From: Megascapheus bottae
Taxonomy: Eukaryota > Chordata > Mammalia > Rodentia > Geomyidae
Direction: 5' to 3'
NCBI GenBank assembly: GCA_024803745.1
Contig: JANJXV010000013.1
Span: 34,364,001-34,428,000 of the forward strand
DNA length: 64,000 nucleotides
Part shown: in pieces, positions 1 to 11,700 of the stretch
How the letters are laid out: each line of letters opens with the position of its first letter
Position numbering within the stretch: the stretch's first letter is position 1
Translations under genes and position numbers: made by a program
The notes under the pieces: model-generated
What the model was told of the DNA's origin: nothing
Database searches by the model: none
What the model saw: the letters and a program-made list of their open reading frames with translations, nothing else

Positions 1-1113
1 AAACTATAGTATAGAGAAATGACATAACAAAGTATTTGAGATTTAATGGTGAAAGTATTTTATAAAACCAAACAAGTATATAGGATACAAGAGAGATTAT
101 GTAGTAACCTAATGATAGTATATCAAAGCAATTTTGCTCTAAAAACTGGAGTATAAGAGTACATCTCTCTATAAAAATCAACCAAGCAGTGGAAATATTG
201 TTTGAAGATAAGTTCAAGATAGCCTTAGGAATGGATTGAAAATATTCAATAATGTTGTTTTAGATATTTTGATAGGACCACTCAGAAGGAATTTTATAGC
301 CAGGACTAACACTAGTTGTGGTTATTATTAGTATGATACTCTGTGTCTACTTTAAACATGACAAAATCCTGTATAGACCCTAATCTATGCTTTTATTTTT
401 AGATTTATCTACAACACTCAGTTATTCTTTGTAGTTAATATAATCATTAAATACTTATTCACAATAGGATTTTATTTATTCTGCTTAAAATTAATTTCTG
501 TCTTGTTAACCTGATATTTGAGAGAAAAAGGATTTTGAAAAGGAAATCAAAAGCAGTAGCAACAATAAAACCACTTTAACAGCTCCAAGGGAAATTCATG
601 TCATGGTGCCAAAAAAAACCCCAAAAGAAAACAAACAAAACTGATGTGTTTTTCATCCGCAGATACAAGGCATGGAAGAGAGCAAAGATAATGAAAAGAA
701 AGGTGAGGTGGAAGATAGAAAAGCTAACAAGAATAAAACCCCAAACACCTGCTTAGAGTTCCCTCTGAAGAATTTGAATAGCTAACCCTGATACATTTTG
801 CTTTTTCTGTAGAACTCAGTAATACCAAACAACTACTCCGGGATTAGATAGACTGGTTAAGAGTCCAGATTTCTGTTGCTACTAATTAGCTATTTGTTCT
901 TTACTATTTTGTTTTCTCAACTACAAGATGGGAAAATAACACCATTGTTACTTGCCTTGTGGGACTGAAGTAAAAGCAATTCCAGATAGCAAATGTGAAA
1001 GAATTTTGAATTTTTTTTTTTTTTTGGTCTGTACTGGAAACTAAACCAGATCAGGCAGATGTTAAACAAGTACTGTACTAGGCCCAATTCAGAACTTAAA
1101 AAAAAATTAAACT
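1..1113. other. Unique AT-rich sequence upstream of the promoter
   Basis: No exon or recognisable repeat was found. By synteny this is probably DCDC1 5' intron or intergenic DNA. Confidence 0.5.
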
Positions 1114-1199
1114 GGGCTGGGAGTTTGGCCTATTGGTAGAGTGCTTGCCTAGCATGCATGAAGACGTGGGTTCGATTCCTTGGTACCACATACACACTA
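1114..1199 (+). repeat. ID-type SINE monomer
   Basis: Only the tRNA-Ala-like head is present: TAGAGTGCTTGCCTAGCATG and B-box GGTTCGATTCC, ending TACCACATACACAC plus an A/T-rich tail. The second module seen in most copies is missing. Confidence 0.85.
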
Positions 1200-1552
1200 A
1201 AAATAAAATTATATAAAAATAAACTAAGTCATGTGCCAAGGTTAGAAAGAAATAATTAAGTCAAACGCGCGTTTTCAGATCTCCACATTCTTGGTAACCT
1301 ACCTCTCAAATCCAAACCTCAATGACCCAGTGGTAGGGTAAATAGAGGAAACCTGGAGAAGGCAAGGAGAACCTAGGGTCCCGGTAGGGTGCTCGTAGAG
1401 CAGGAGGACAGAAATGAGAGTCGTTGCGCCAGGACAGGGGAGAGAGAGAACAGAGGGAAAGCTTTTTTTTTCCCCAGGTGTTTGTTTCCCTCACCACACC
1501 AACAACTCAGGCACTTACTGCGAGTAGCCTCCAGGCAAGCAAGCGGTGACTG

Positions 1553-1566
1553 GTTACCATGGCGAC
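1553..1566. promoter_or_regulatory. RFX-type X-box
   Basis: GTTACCATGGCGAC is close to the palindromic RFX consensus GTTRCCATGGYAAC, with a full second half-site apart from one base. RFX factors drive ciliary genes. DCDC1, a doublecortin-domain gene expected on the opposite strand, is the likelier client than DNAJC24. Binding is inference. Confidence 0.6.
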
Positions 1567-1622
1567 CGCGTCGCGACGGAAGGGGGGGAAGGGGCGGGAG
1601 GAGGAGGAGGAGCCCTTTTTCG

Positions 1623-1685
1623 ATTGGTGCCCCGGCAACTACGGCTGGAGTGGATGCGTGGTGACGTCACAGCACCGACTTCCGG
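1623..1685 (+). promoter_or_regulatory. Core promoter cluster: inverted CCAAT, CRE, ETS
   Basis: ATTGG (inverted CCAAT, NF-Y type) lies at 1623-1627. A perfect palindromic CRE, TGACGTCA, lies at 1662-1669 inside GTGACGTCAC. An ETS/GABP-type ACTTCCGG lies at 1678-1685. The order and spacing place transcription initiation for DNAJC24 at or just after 1680, so exon 1 would be about 70-80 nt. These are motif matches only. Confidence 0.6.
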
Positions 1686-1762
1686 TGGAAGGAGAAGCCG
1701 GTTCCGAGTTCTAGCAGGCGGCAGATCGACCAGTGGGCTCTGTCCTTGTCATGTGAAGTTCG
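1685..1762 (+). other. DNAJC24: DNAJC24 exon 1, 5' UTR (start approximate)
   Basis: The exon ends at a strong donor, CG|GTAAGT, at 1763. The next acceptor ends at 2606, 32 nt before the start codon, so exon 1 is non-coding. The 5' limit is placed just after the ETS site and is a guess. Open frames here (for example 1546-2160) read through the donor and are not genes. Confidence 0.6.
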
Positions 1763-2230
1763 GTAAGTCTGATAATGTGTGGGACCTGGAAAGGGTACCC
1801 GCACATGGCTGCGCTGGTAGGAGCGGACAGCATTCCACGGGGAGCCGGGGGGAAACTCCCTCTTGGGTGGTCAGTTGTCCCCCGAGGGGAGAGTTGGCCT
1901 GTTTTCTGGGCCTCCCAGCCGGTGCTCTCTGTCCTCGACTGGGCAGTTTCGGGGTCTTTCTTGCCCGGTTTCGACGTCTTTTCAGTCACTGGGGACTCCT
2001 GCCCATAGGGATGCTCTTTTTTTTTTTTTTAAACCTCTTCAGGTGTTTGAATGAGAGCCTCTCTGTTGGATTTTTACAGAAAGTACAATCTATGATTCGA
2101 TGTGTACCCACCACTCAGACTTGTAATTTTCTAGTTGTCATGCTATTATATATTCATTAAGAGGTAAAGCACACATCGTGAATTGTCTATTAAGGTTTTC
2201 CATTTTTCCTTGGATTTTTGTTGTTGTTGT

Positions 2231-2420
2231 TTTTTTGCCAGTCCTGGGCTTGAGCTCAGGGCCTGAGCACTGTCCTTGGACTTTCTCAAGGCTAGAGCTC
2301 TACCACTTGAGCCTCAGCACCACTTCCAGCTTTTTTCTATGCAGGTGATACAGAGGAATTGAACCCGGGTCTTTGTGCATGCTAGGCAAGCACTCTACCA
2401 CTAGGCCAAACTCCTGGCCC
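2231..2420 (-). repeat. ID-dimer SINE
   Basis: Reverse-oriented full dimer in DNAJC24 intron 1: T-rich tail, GCCAGTCCTGGGCTTGAG, then the tRNA-like head ending CCAAACTCCTGGCCC. It is 187 bp upstream of coding exon 1. Confidence 0.9.
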
Positions 2421-2638
2421 TTCCTCGGATTGTTATGTCTGAAGTATCTAGAGCATTTTAAGATGAAAATACGTGTTTTATTCATGATTGCCTTATGATT
2501 GTGATTTACCCAAACAAATTTAAAAGAACGTAGAAAAGCCCTTGGTTTTTATTTTTAAAGATACTTGCAGTCTGCAATAGGTTGTCATTTTAATGTTTCT
2601 GTTCAGCTTGTCTGGAAAGGCCTCTTCTTGTTCAAGGA

Positions 2639-2749
2639 ATGATGACATTTAAACAGACACCAAAGAAGGATTGGTACAGTATTTTGGGTGCAGACCCATC
2701 TGCAGATGTGGCTGACCTAAGACAGAAATATCAAAAACTCATATTAATG
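2639..2749 (+). CDS. DNAJC24: DNAJC24 coding exon 1 of 4 (residues 1-37)
   Basis: The exon begins at 2607 after the acceptor TTTCTGTTCAG and carries 32 nt of 5' UTR before ATG 2639. It encodes J-domain helices I and II, containing [14 protein letters not shown] and QKYQKLILM. It ends in phase 0 at ATG|GTAAGT. The reading frame that stays open to 2845 past the donor is intron. Confidence 0.95.
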
Positions 2750-5700
2750 GTAAGTCTTTTCTTTCTGAGTTTTCATCATGAATGTGTGTATGTGTTTGTG
2801 TATGTGTGTGTGTGTGTGTGTGTTTGTGTGGACATCAGTTTGTAAATGTGGTCATAAAACTGATTCTACATATATGTGTATGCGTATACATATATATATA
2901 CGCATACACACATATACAATGTCAATAAGAAACTAAATTTTTGATGTATTGAAAGATTCAATAATATAGCAAAAATAAAAATTTGAAAAAAATAACTTGA
3001 TTTGGACCTCAAGATATAGAAACAAAAGCCATATATTGAGTGATTGTTATCCTTAATGTATGTACTATGTTATCTCTCATCTCTTTTGCTGTCCTTTGGT
3101 TATCTCATCTTGTTACAGTATTTTACCTTGTTATCTCATATATTGTATATATGTTTATCTGGTTATTTGAAATAGGATGGGGAAGGGGGGAAAACAAGAT
3201 GAGGGGTGGAGGTGGGGGGAGGGAAATGGGGACCAAAACATGAGTAAGGGTATCAATGTTTGTGAAGTAATGCACCTTGTATCTGGTGATTATAATGTAA
3301 CCCTTCTATTAATTGCAATAAAAATTATATAAAAAACTTGATTTGATGTAGGATAGTGTAGTAGAGAAGAGATCATAGTCAGGCTGACTGTATTAGAATC
3401 CTCAGATTCTCTCACCACCTGTGAGAACTTGATCTGATTTCCAATAGATATGTCTTAGGGAGGATTCAAAGACATTATTAAATGACAAAATCTGTGTAAA
3501 TATTTACAGTTGTAACCCCATAATAAATAGTGTATTCAGTAGCCACTTAGACATGTAGCTATTGAGCCCTTGAGTTTGGGCTAGTCTAAATTGTCATCTG
3601 TTACAAGTATCAAGTACACCTTTGATTTTAACAACTTAGTACCCAAAACAGAATGTAAAAATCTGAAAAAAATTTTGTATTAGTTACATGTTAAAATGCT
3701 ATACTGATATATGGGCTTTTTTTTTTTGGTGGGTCATGGAGCTTGAACTCAGCTCTTCAGCTCAAGGCTACCTCCCTACCCTTGAACCAAGCCCCATTTC
3801 CTATTTTCTAAAGGTTAATTGGAGATGAGAGTCTCAGGTCCTTTTGTGCCAGGGTGGCTTTGAACCTTGATCTTCAGATCTCAGCCTCCTGAGTAGCTAG
3901 GATTACAGGCTTGAGCCACCGCACCCCGCTTTATACTGGCTGCTTAATCATAGTATATTTCTGCAGACATTATCAAAAGTAATTTTACCTACATCTTGTT
4001 TTGTATATAAGAGCTGTTTATTTTTAGTACATTGATGCTTGCCCTCAACACTGTGCCTGATATTTCCGAAACCAAACCTTGTCTGTTATTTTATTTTCAG
4101 TCCTAAACCTAGGATTTTCTGCTCTGGTAGGAGAGAGTAGATGGCTGATTTTATGTGAGTAGGAGACTTGTCTTTATTTAGTCCTTAGTTTTCTTAAAGG
4201 TACTTAATATGTTAAGTTTCTCAGTTTCTCTGGCCTCTGTATGAAACGAATTCATTTCTCTAATCTTTCACTTCAGGCTTTGTTTCAGCTTTCTTAGGTA
4301 GTCTGAATTAGATACTGTGTTAGTCAGCTTCCCAGTACTGTAATGAGTGTCTAAGATAACATAAAGTTAATTCTGGCTCATGGTTTCAGAGGTTCCACTC
4401 CATGTTAGATTGGTCCCTTTACCTTTCTTTGGGTCTGTGATAAAGCATCTTATAGAGCAAAACTCCTTATCTTGTTGGCCAGTGTAAAAAAGGAGATCAG
4501 AATCCTTATAATCTGTTTGGTATACATGCCCTCAGTTACCTAAAGGCATCCAACTAGGCCTACCCTCTTAAAAGGTTCATCATTTTTTCGTGGCATCCAG
4601 CTGAGGACTATGCCTTTATCTGTAACACAGTTTTTTGGAAGACATTCCATCTATAAACTATAGCAAATAGTTTACTAATCAGTTTTCCACCCCCAAATTT
4701 TGGTGTCTCATTTTTCTCTTCTGTTCTGGATTTTTATATGGCTAAAAGTATTCTTTTACTGTTATTACAGTGGAATTTTGGGAGAGAACATGACACATAT
4801 TTATTCATTTTTTTCTTAGTGGATGCTCTGAATCATTTTCATTTACTCTTGAGGGGAAGTAGCCTTCCATGTCCTGCCTTGCTACTAAATCTAGCCTACT
4901 ATGGTCTATCACCACCTCACCTGATTAAATCACATGCATTGTTTTCAACTGTTTGTTAAAAATTTTTTTAACTCTTCATAGGTCTTATTTCTTTTTTGTA
5001 CCTTCCTTAGCACTAGAGGGATAGTCTGTCCTCTAGGTTAGAGAAGGTAGAGAGCAGTGAGGTAAGAATGAGGAGAGTTGGAATGATTAAAAAAGTTGAA
5101 CAATTTTCTTCAGGTTTTCTTTGAAAGATGGGAGAGAATTGCATATGTTTATATTTACGGTGAAGTCGCCAAGAGAAATCTTGGGATTACAGTTGTAAGA
5201 GACAGAGTAATGACAGAAAGTACACGGTGAGGACCCAAGCATAAGTCAAAAGGATTTTTGTTAGGTAAGAGAAGGGAAACACAAATAACTGTTTCCATTG
5301 TTACAGGAGGAAAGGAAGAAAGGATGAATGCAATAGCTAGTTCATTTGTTGGTTTACTGGCACAAAACTGATGAGCCCTTATTTGGTGACTTTTCCTCTG
5401 TAGAAAAAAGAAAGTAGGCAGGGCGCCAGTGACCCAAGCCTGTAATCTTAGCTACTCTGGAAGCTGAGATCTGAGGACTTTTATCTACAATTTATCACCA
5501 GAAAATGGGAAGTGGTGCTGTGACTCTGTGTGGTAGAACTGTAGCTGTGGTAGAATGTGAGCTGAAGAGCTCAGAGACAACACCCAGGCTAACATCCAGG
5601 GTCATGGTCCTTGAACTCTGGACCTGGGCACTGTTCCTGAGCTTTTCATCCCAAGGCTACCTGCTTACCCCTGGGCCTGCACATTATCCCTGAGCTCTTC

Positions 5701-8700
5701 AACTCAAAGCTACCATCCTGGAGCCACAGCCCCACTTCTGATTTTCTAGTGGTTAATTGGAGATAAGAGTCACGAACTTTAGTACCTGGGCTGGCTTTGA
5801 ACCGCAATCCTCAGATCTCAGCCTCCTGAGTATGTGGCATTACAGGCACATACTGTCATAGAAAGTTTTATGAAGTAGCATTATTCTGCAGGGTGACTAT
5901 ATCTACAGATGCCAGTAAGATATCTCAGCTAACAACTATGTATAGCTATACATAATCACCAAGAGTCTAATAACATTTTGGCTTATTTGAACTTGGGTTG
6001 CCATATCTGTGGTCCCTGTATTCAAGGTTAGAACAATAACGTGTATTTTTAATTAAGGCCATGAATTGAATTATATTTATTTATATTTTATTTAAGAATG
6101 CAAGAAAATTGGTAGTGTAATACTAATAGCATTCATATTTGCAGCTTATAAGTGCATTTGTGCATTATCTGGTTTCATTCTTTCAGCAGTTCTATTAGTA
6201 ATACATCATGTTTCTAACTGAAAAATCTAAGTCTTAATTACAGTTAACTGGTTGGTCAGAAACATACACTTAGTAGAGATGAAAGGAACTGAGACTTGTT
6301 CACATAGTCTCTGACTCTAGACTTCCTCCCATTATCTCACACTTTTTTCCTTGTAATTGCTAGCCCAAAGTATTTACTACTTAAAAGCAAAAGTTTTGAT
6401 TTTCTAGATTTCTATAAATTATTTCATTCAGGTACAGTTAGTGTATTATGTAAGGTCAGACTAATTACTACTCTCTATTTTAGTTTGGGGGGCAAATCTA
6501 GATTATAGCTTATAGAATGAAATTATTTTCTTTAATTTTATGAGTTTAGTTTCTAAAAGACCTCAACAATTATAAGAAAAATCTCTTTATCATTTATCAC
6601 GTTTATAAGAAGTTGTTAAAAAATTAAAGCCGGCTTCTGAAGCTCATATGTTCTTTCCCATTTGAGTTAACATATTTTTGTGACCCATGTTTTTCAGCAA
6701 GGTCAGAAAACAGAGAATAAAATTGCATTTGACTAATACCATTCTATATCTTATTTTATAAAAAGGCACATTTATTACATGCGCATTTCAGAAGACTTTG
6801 AATTTAACACCTCCTACATAATTAGTTGTTAGGATAAAATATTGCTAAATTGTAGGTTGCTGAGTTTATAATACATGTTGATTTAGTAAATACTACTTCT
6901 TTATTTCAGTTTTTGTAAGTGTAGTGCTTACTTACAGTCCTAATTCTGAAAAATTCTATTAATTCATTGAAATATGTTTAAATGTTTTAAAGACATGTTA
7001 ATCTAAGATACAGAATTAACTTTAGGGCTGGAAGTTGGGCCTAGTGGTAGAGTGCTTGCCTAGCATGCGTGAAGACCAGGTTCAAATCCTCAGGACTACA
7101 TACACAGAAAAAAAACCGAACGTGGTGCTGAGGCTCAAGCAGTAGAGCTCTGGCTTTGAGAAAGTCCAAGGACAGTGGTCAGGCCCTGAGCTCAAGCCCT
7201 TGACTGGCAAAAAAACAAAAACATAACTTTAAAGATACTTATTTCATATATCATTAAGTTTCTTGACAGATAATTTACTACACAAAAATAAAAGCATTAC
7301 ATAAAAATAAAAGCATTTCTTCACAGTGTTTTATTATGAGACTTATTATAACAATACACTGTTTTCTTTTCTCCTTGCAAATCAATCTCTAAAATATATT
7401 TTTAGTTTTCTAAAAAACTATTTTTTTTCAGTTTTCTAATTTGGGTTACAAACCATTGCTTTAAATTGATCTCAGGTCCAGAGTGATTAGCTATATTATT
7501 TTATATTTTTTGCAGTTATGCATCTGAAAATTGCTGTTTACTGAAGATAAAGCTTTGTCAAATTGAAAATTGGAGGTCTTTTCCCATTGATGCTGATATC
7601 GTTGCAAGATATATTTGATCTGGAAAAGAATTATTGTGTTTGAAAATTACATGGCTGCTGTTATAATATGTCCCATAATCTTTAAGAAAATCCTTGTAAT
7701 TTGAGGCAGAAGTGTGCAAGATGCCCTTATTTTTAATATTGGATGAATATAAAATCCCACTTAATAGTTATATGGGCATTCAGAGGTCTCTTTTGATTAT
7801 AACTGATTATATATGGATTAGCATTAAGCTTATTTGTAATACATTTTAGTATCTTGAAAAAGAAGATGAGTATCTCAGTTATATCAGAGGAAAATTACCA
7901 CATCAGAAAAGGAGAAAACAAAAAAAGCTAAGAATTTTTCTTTTTGCCAGTCCTGGCCTTGAGCTCAGGTCCTGAGCACTGTCCTTGGTCTTTCTCAAGG
8001 CTAGAGCTCTACCAGTTGAGCTTCAGCACCACTTCCAGCATTTTTTTTTTTTTTTTTTACGTATGTGGTACCCAGGAATCGAACCCAGGTCTTTGTGCAT
8101 GCTAGGCAAGCATTCTACCACTAGGCTAAACTCCTGGCCCAAAGCTAAGAATTTTTTATAAACGGGTCTTTTGACTACATTACAAAGCAAAACCGTTTCA
8201 GTTCTAAGAAAGGTACTTAGGCATTAAAAGGAATTTTGTGAAAAAAAATCTAGGAATGTTATAAATAAAAATCAGAAGTTCAATTCTGAATTTACCATTT
8301 AATGAACTTTGTAATTTTTGTTAACATAGCTTCCTGTTCACTTGTCATTTCATAAATCACTTAAGTCTATGGTATTGCAAGACTTAGAGCAGATGTAAAA
8401 GGGACTGAGGACTAAGAAAAAGAAATGAAGATGTCTGGGACCTCATTCACAACCAGAACAGTCTGGTCAGAACACCATTGCTCTTCTCTCTACTACCACT
8501 TTTTCTCAGATGAATGGTTTCTTCCTGCTGTATACAATTAAAATCCAAAGGCATGCCATGTTGGGGTAATCTGAAGCTTATTAATAGTGCAATACTAACT
8601 AAATGAGAAAGGAATTCGTTTCTAGAAGTATGTGAGGAAACTGAGCTGCTAACAGACAATGATGCCAGATGCTAGGGTTTGAATGTGTCTCCCAAGCTTG

Positions 8701-11700
8701 ATGTTGTTGGAAACCTCTTAACAGTGTTGAATGGTGAATGTTTACTAGGTCGGTAGTTCATGCTAGATATATCTTCATTATTTTGTAATTGTATGTTGAT
8801 ATTGTTACTGTGAGTATGGACTACTTTTCTTTGGAGTAAGTCTATGATAGAAGGATGCATTTGAGTGCCTAGGTTCTCTGCGCACATGTTCTACCATCCT
8901 TTTGTCAAGGAACTGTGCAACAAAAAGTGCTCTTCAGATGTGAGCCACTCAAACTTTGACTTCCTAGCTTCCAGAACTATAAGAAATTAAGCTGTGTTCT
9001 TTGTAAACTACTGGATCTCCAGTAATCTGTGAAAGCTGTACACTCTGAACTGAGAAACTGGGAAATCCCCCAAATAGGTGCTTTTGCTATGTGAATAAAT
9101 TCAAGAACAATTAACCTGACCTCCATTTTTAATCCAAATCTTATCATTTAACATTGTAAAGTCTTTTATTGTAATAATAACATTGTCAAATCTTTCAAAA
9201 TGTTGTATTAGCATATATGCTATCTGCTAGTATTCTAGCTAGTGTTGCTTATGGTTCTCTAATAGAATTACCAGTATATTAATCATTCTACTGATTGGCT
9301 TCACTTATATTGCCACACCTACCCTTTATAAAGTATACAACAGTCTTCTCAGGTATGGTAACATATACTTGTAATCCCAGCTGCTTGGAAATTGAAGAAA
9401 AGAGAATCAGAAATTCAAGATCAGCGCAGGATGGTCTTGAGGTGAGGCACCATCTCAACAAAATACAGACAAAAGAGTTGTGAACATAGCTTGAAGCCTA
9501 GGTTCAGTACCCAATGCTAAAAATACAATAAACCCAAGAATGTACAGCATTCATTCAATTTTGTCTCAAAATTCTTACAATATATTTGGGAAATAGAAAT
9601 GTTTAATCTTTCAGTGAGACTTCTTATATAAATCACAAATACAAAATTTAAAGTTTGTTTCAGTGTTAAATAGAATACACATTAACAATGTCCTAAAGTG
9701 ATTTTTCGATAATACACAGGTATATAATTTTATGTTGTTATATCTATTATTATGCTATATTTATGTAATACTTATGTAGATTTGTGACATACATATTGAT
9801 ACACATCCTTGGTTTTAGGATGAGGGTAAGTAAAGGCATAGTCAATTTGCCAGAAAAGTAAATAGTTAGCAGTATGAGAATATGAGAATTTGCCAGAAAA
9901 GTAAATAGTAGTATAAGAATATGGGGCAAAGATTTTGCAGATGGTAGACGAGTGCCTGAAGCCTGGAAATGAGCACTCTGTACTTCTGACCTATGAGGCT
10001 CATTCCAACAGAACAGTAGCATTTAGAATGGATAACCGAGATCTGTCCTTAGGAAGCATTGGTTTTTATTCTTTGAAATTAGCATAACTTTAAATTCATT
10101 TTAAACTTTTTCCCACTTGCATATGACGGTTTAAATCTTTTGTAGAAAGACATCTGTGTTAGATTTAATAGTAGTTATTTATTGTAGTTCTAGTAGGTCT
10201 CACACAATATATGTAGTGGTATGGAGCAGTACACCTTTATCATAAATAGATATAGTTGTGTCATATGTATTTTAAGAGGGCAAGGGACTATTCCCTTCCC
10301 CAAAATTTATTTTAGCAAATGGGTAAAAATTTGTATCTCAAAGGCAGTCAGGGCCGGCACAGTGGCTCACACCTGTAATCCTAGCTACTCAGAAGCCTGA
10401 GATCTGAAGATCAAGGTTCAAAGCCAGCCCAGGCACTAAAGACGGAGAGGCTCTTATCTCCAGTTAACCACTAGAAAACCAGAAGTGCCACTGGGGCTTA
10501 AGGGTTAGGGCAGTAGCCTTGAGCTGAAGAGCTCAGGAACTGCGCCCAGGCCTAGAGTTCAAGTGCCATGACTCACAAGGAAAAAAAAAAAGAAAGGCAG
10601 CCAGTTTGATTATCAACTTTATTAATGTGATTTCACTGATTTTTTTATTCTTTTTTGGAGCACTGTTGAGATTGGTAGGGTTGTCATGTCACCTAAAGTT
10701 ATATAGTCATATAACTGTATTGTTGACATTTTCTTCCTCCTCTTGGCTATATTTCTCTTTGAGTTGTTTTCTATTATTGCTATTTACTCATTTTCTCACC
10801 TTTTCCTACAGTGCCTGTTGAGTGCGTTGAAGTAGTCTTAAAATATTCTGGGGGAGGGAGGGGCAATTATTACTTGCCTAACAAGTTTAAGGCTTTGAGT
10901 TCGGTCCTCAGCTCTGGGAAAAAAAGAAAAGATTTAAAAAAGAAAGAAAGAAACCAAAAATAAAACAAGGCAACTAAAATAGCCTCTGGGGGCACTAAAG
11001 ATATTATGAGGAAAATTAGATCTGTATTTTTAGTAGATAACAATAATTGTAAATAGGATATTCTATGGTAGGAAGAACCTTGAAGAAGAAAGAATATCTC
11101 CATTGTAGCCATTAAGACGAGGAGTGATGAGGACTTGGACTTTGGGGAGTACAATGCATGTGATGTTCTTTCTTACCTCTTATTTCAAGAGGAGCAAAAT
11201 AGAAAATTTCTGAGGAAGAACCCCTAGCTCATTGGAGAGCAGGTCAAGCTTGATGTATGTTGGAAATAGCTCCAAGATATTGGGGTTTTGTATAGGAATA
11301 AGGATACCAACTCAAAAGAATGTGGCAAGGCAAGTTTTACTTCTGGGGAAGGGTACACATCAGCCAAATATGTTGCAAGCAAGCACACATTGCAGACAGG
11401 CTGCTCCCCTTTTATCCCTACCCCTCTGACCACTTTGGCTGAGCTCAGGTTCACTATGTGCAAAAGGATGAACTAAATTTCAAGGAGTTTACAACAGGAT
11501 GTCTTAATAAAGTGCAGCAAGAAAAGGAGTTGTAATTAACGAAGGCCGAGCCACTGGGTCAAAGCAGGAATTTTTCCATTCTCACAAGCCTCACAGAAAT
11601 GAAGCAAACTACTTTGTAGCAGTGATGCTTTTCTGGCATGTGGAAAGACTGTGAGATGCTTTTCAGTTGTGAAATAGAAGTACAAGAAAGCAGGAGAAGG

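Larger units (their letters stand above)
1540..1990. promoter_or_regulatory. CpG-island promoter, probably bidirectional (DNAJC24 / DCDC1)
   Basis: This is the only clearly CpG-rich stretch in an AT-rich window. It covers the non-coding first exon of DNAJC24, whose donor CG|GTAAGT ends the exon at 1762. No TATA box is seen; the elements present (X-box, inverted CCAAT, CRE, ETS) are typical of housekeeping CpG promoters. From memory, human DCDC1 and DNAJC24 are head-to-head with annotated 5' ends very close together, so divergent activity is likely. On the - strand, candidate donors for a DCDC1 first exon are CA|GTAAGT (exon end 1519) and GAGAG|GTAGGT (exon end 1303). The start sites themselves cannot be read from sequence. 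Confidence 0.8.

Noticed and set aside
1546..2160. 204-aa open frame in the CpG island
   Set aside because: It runs across the strong GTAAGT donor at 1763 and a T-run; GC-rich islands give long chance frames. No family resemblance.
2639..2845. 68-aa open frame starting at the true DNAJC24 ATG
   Set aside because: The first 37 codons are real; the rest is intron read-through into the TG repeat.
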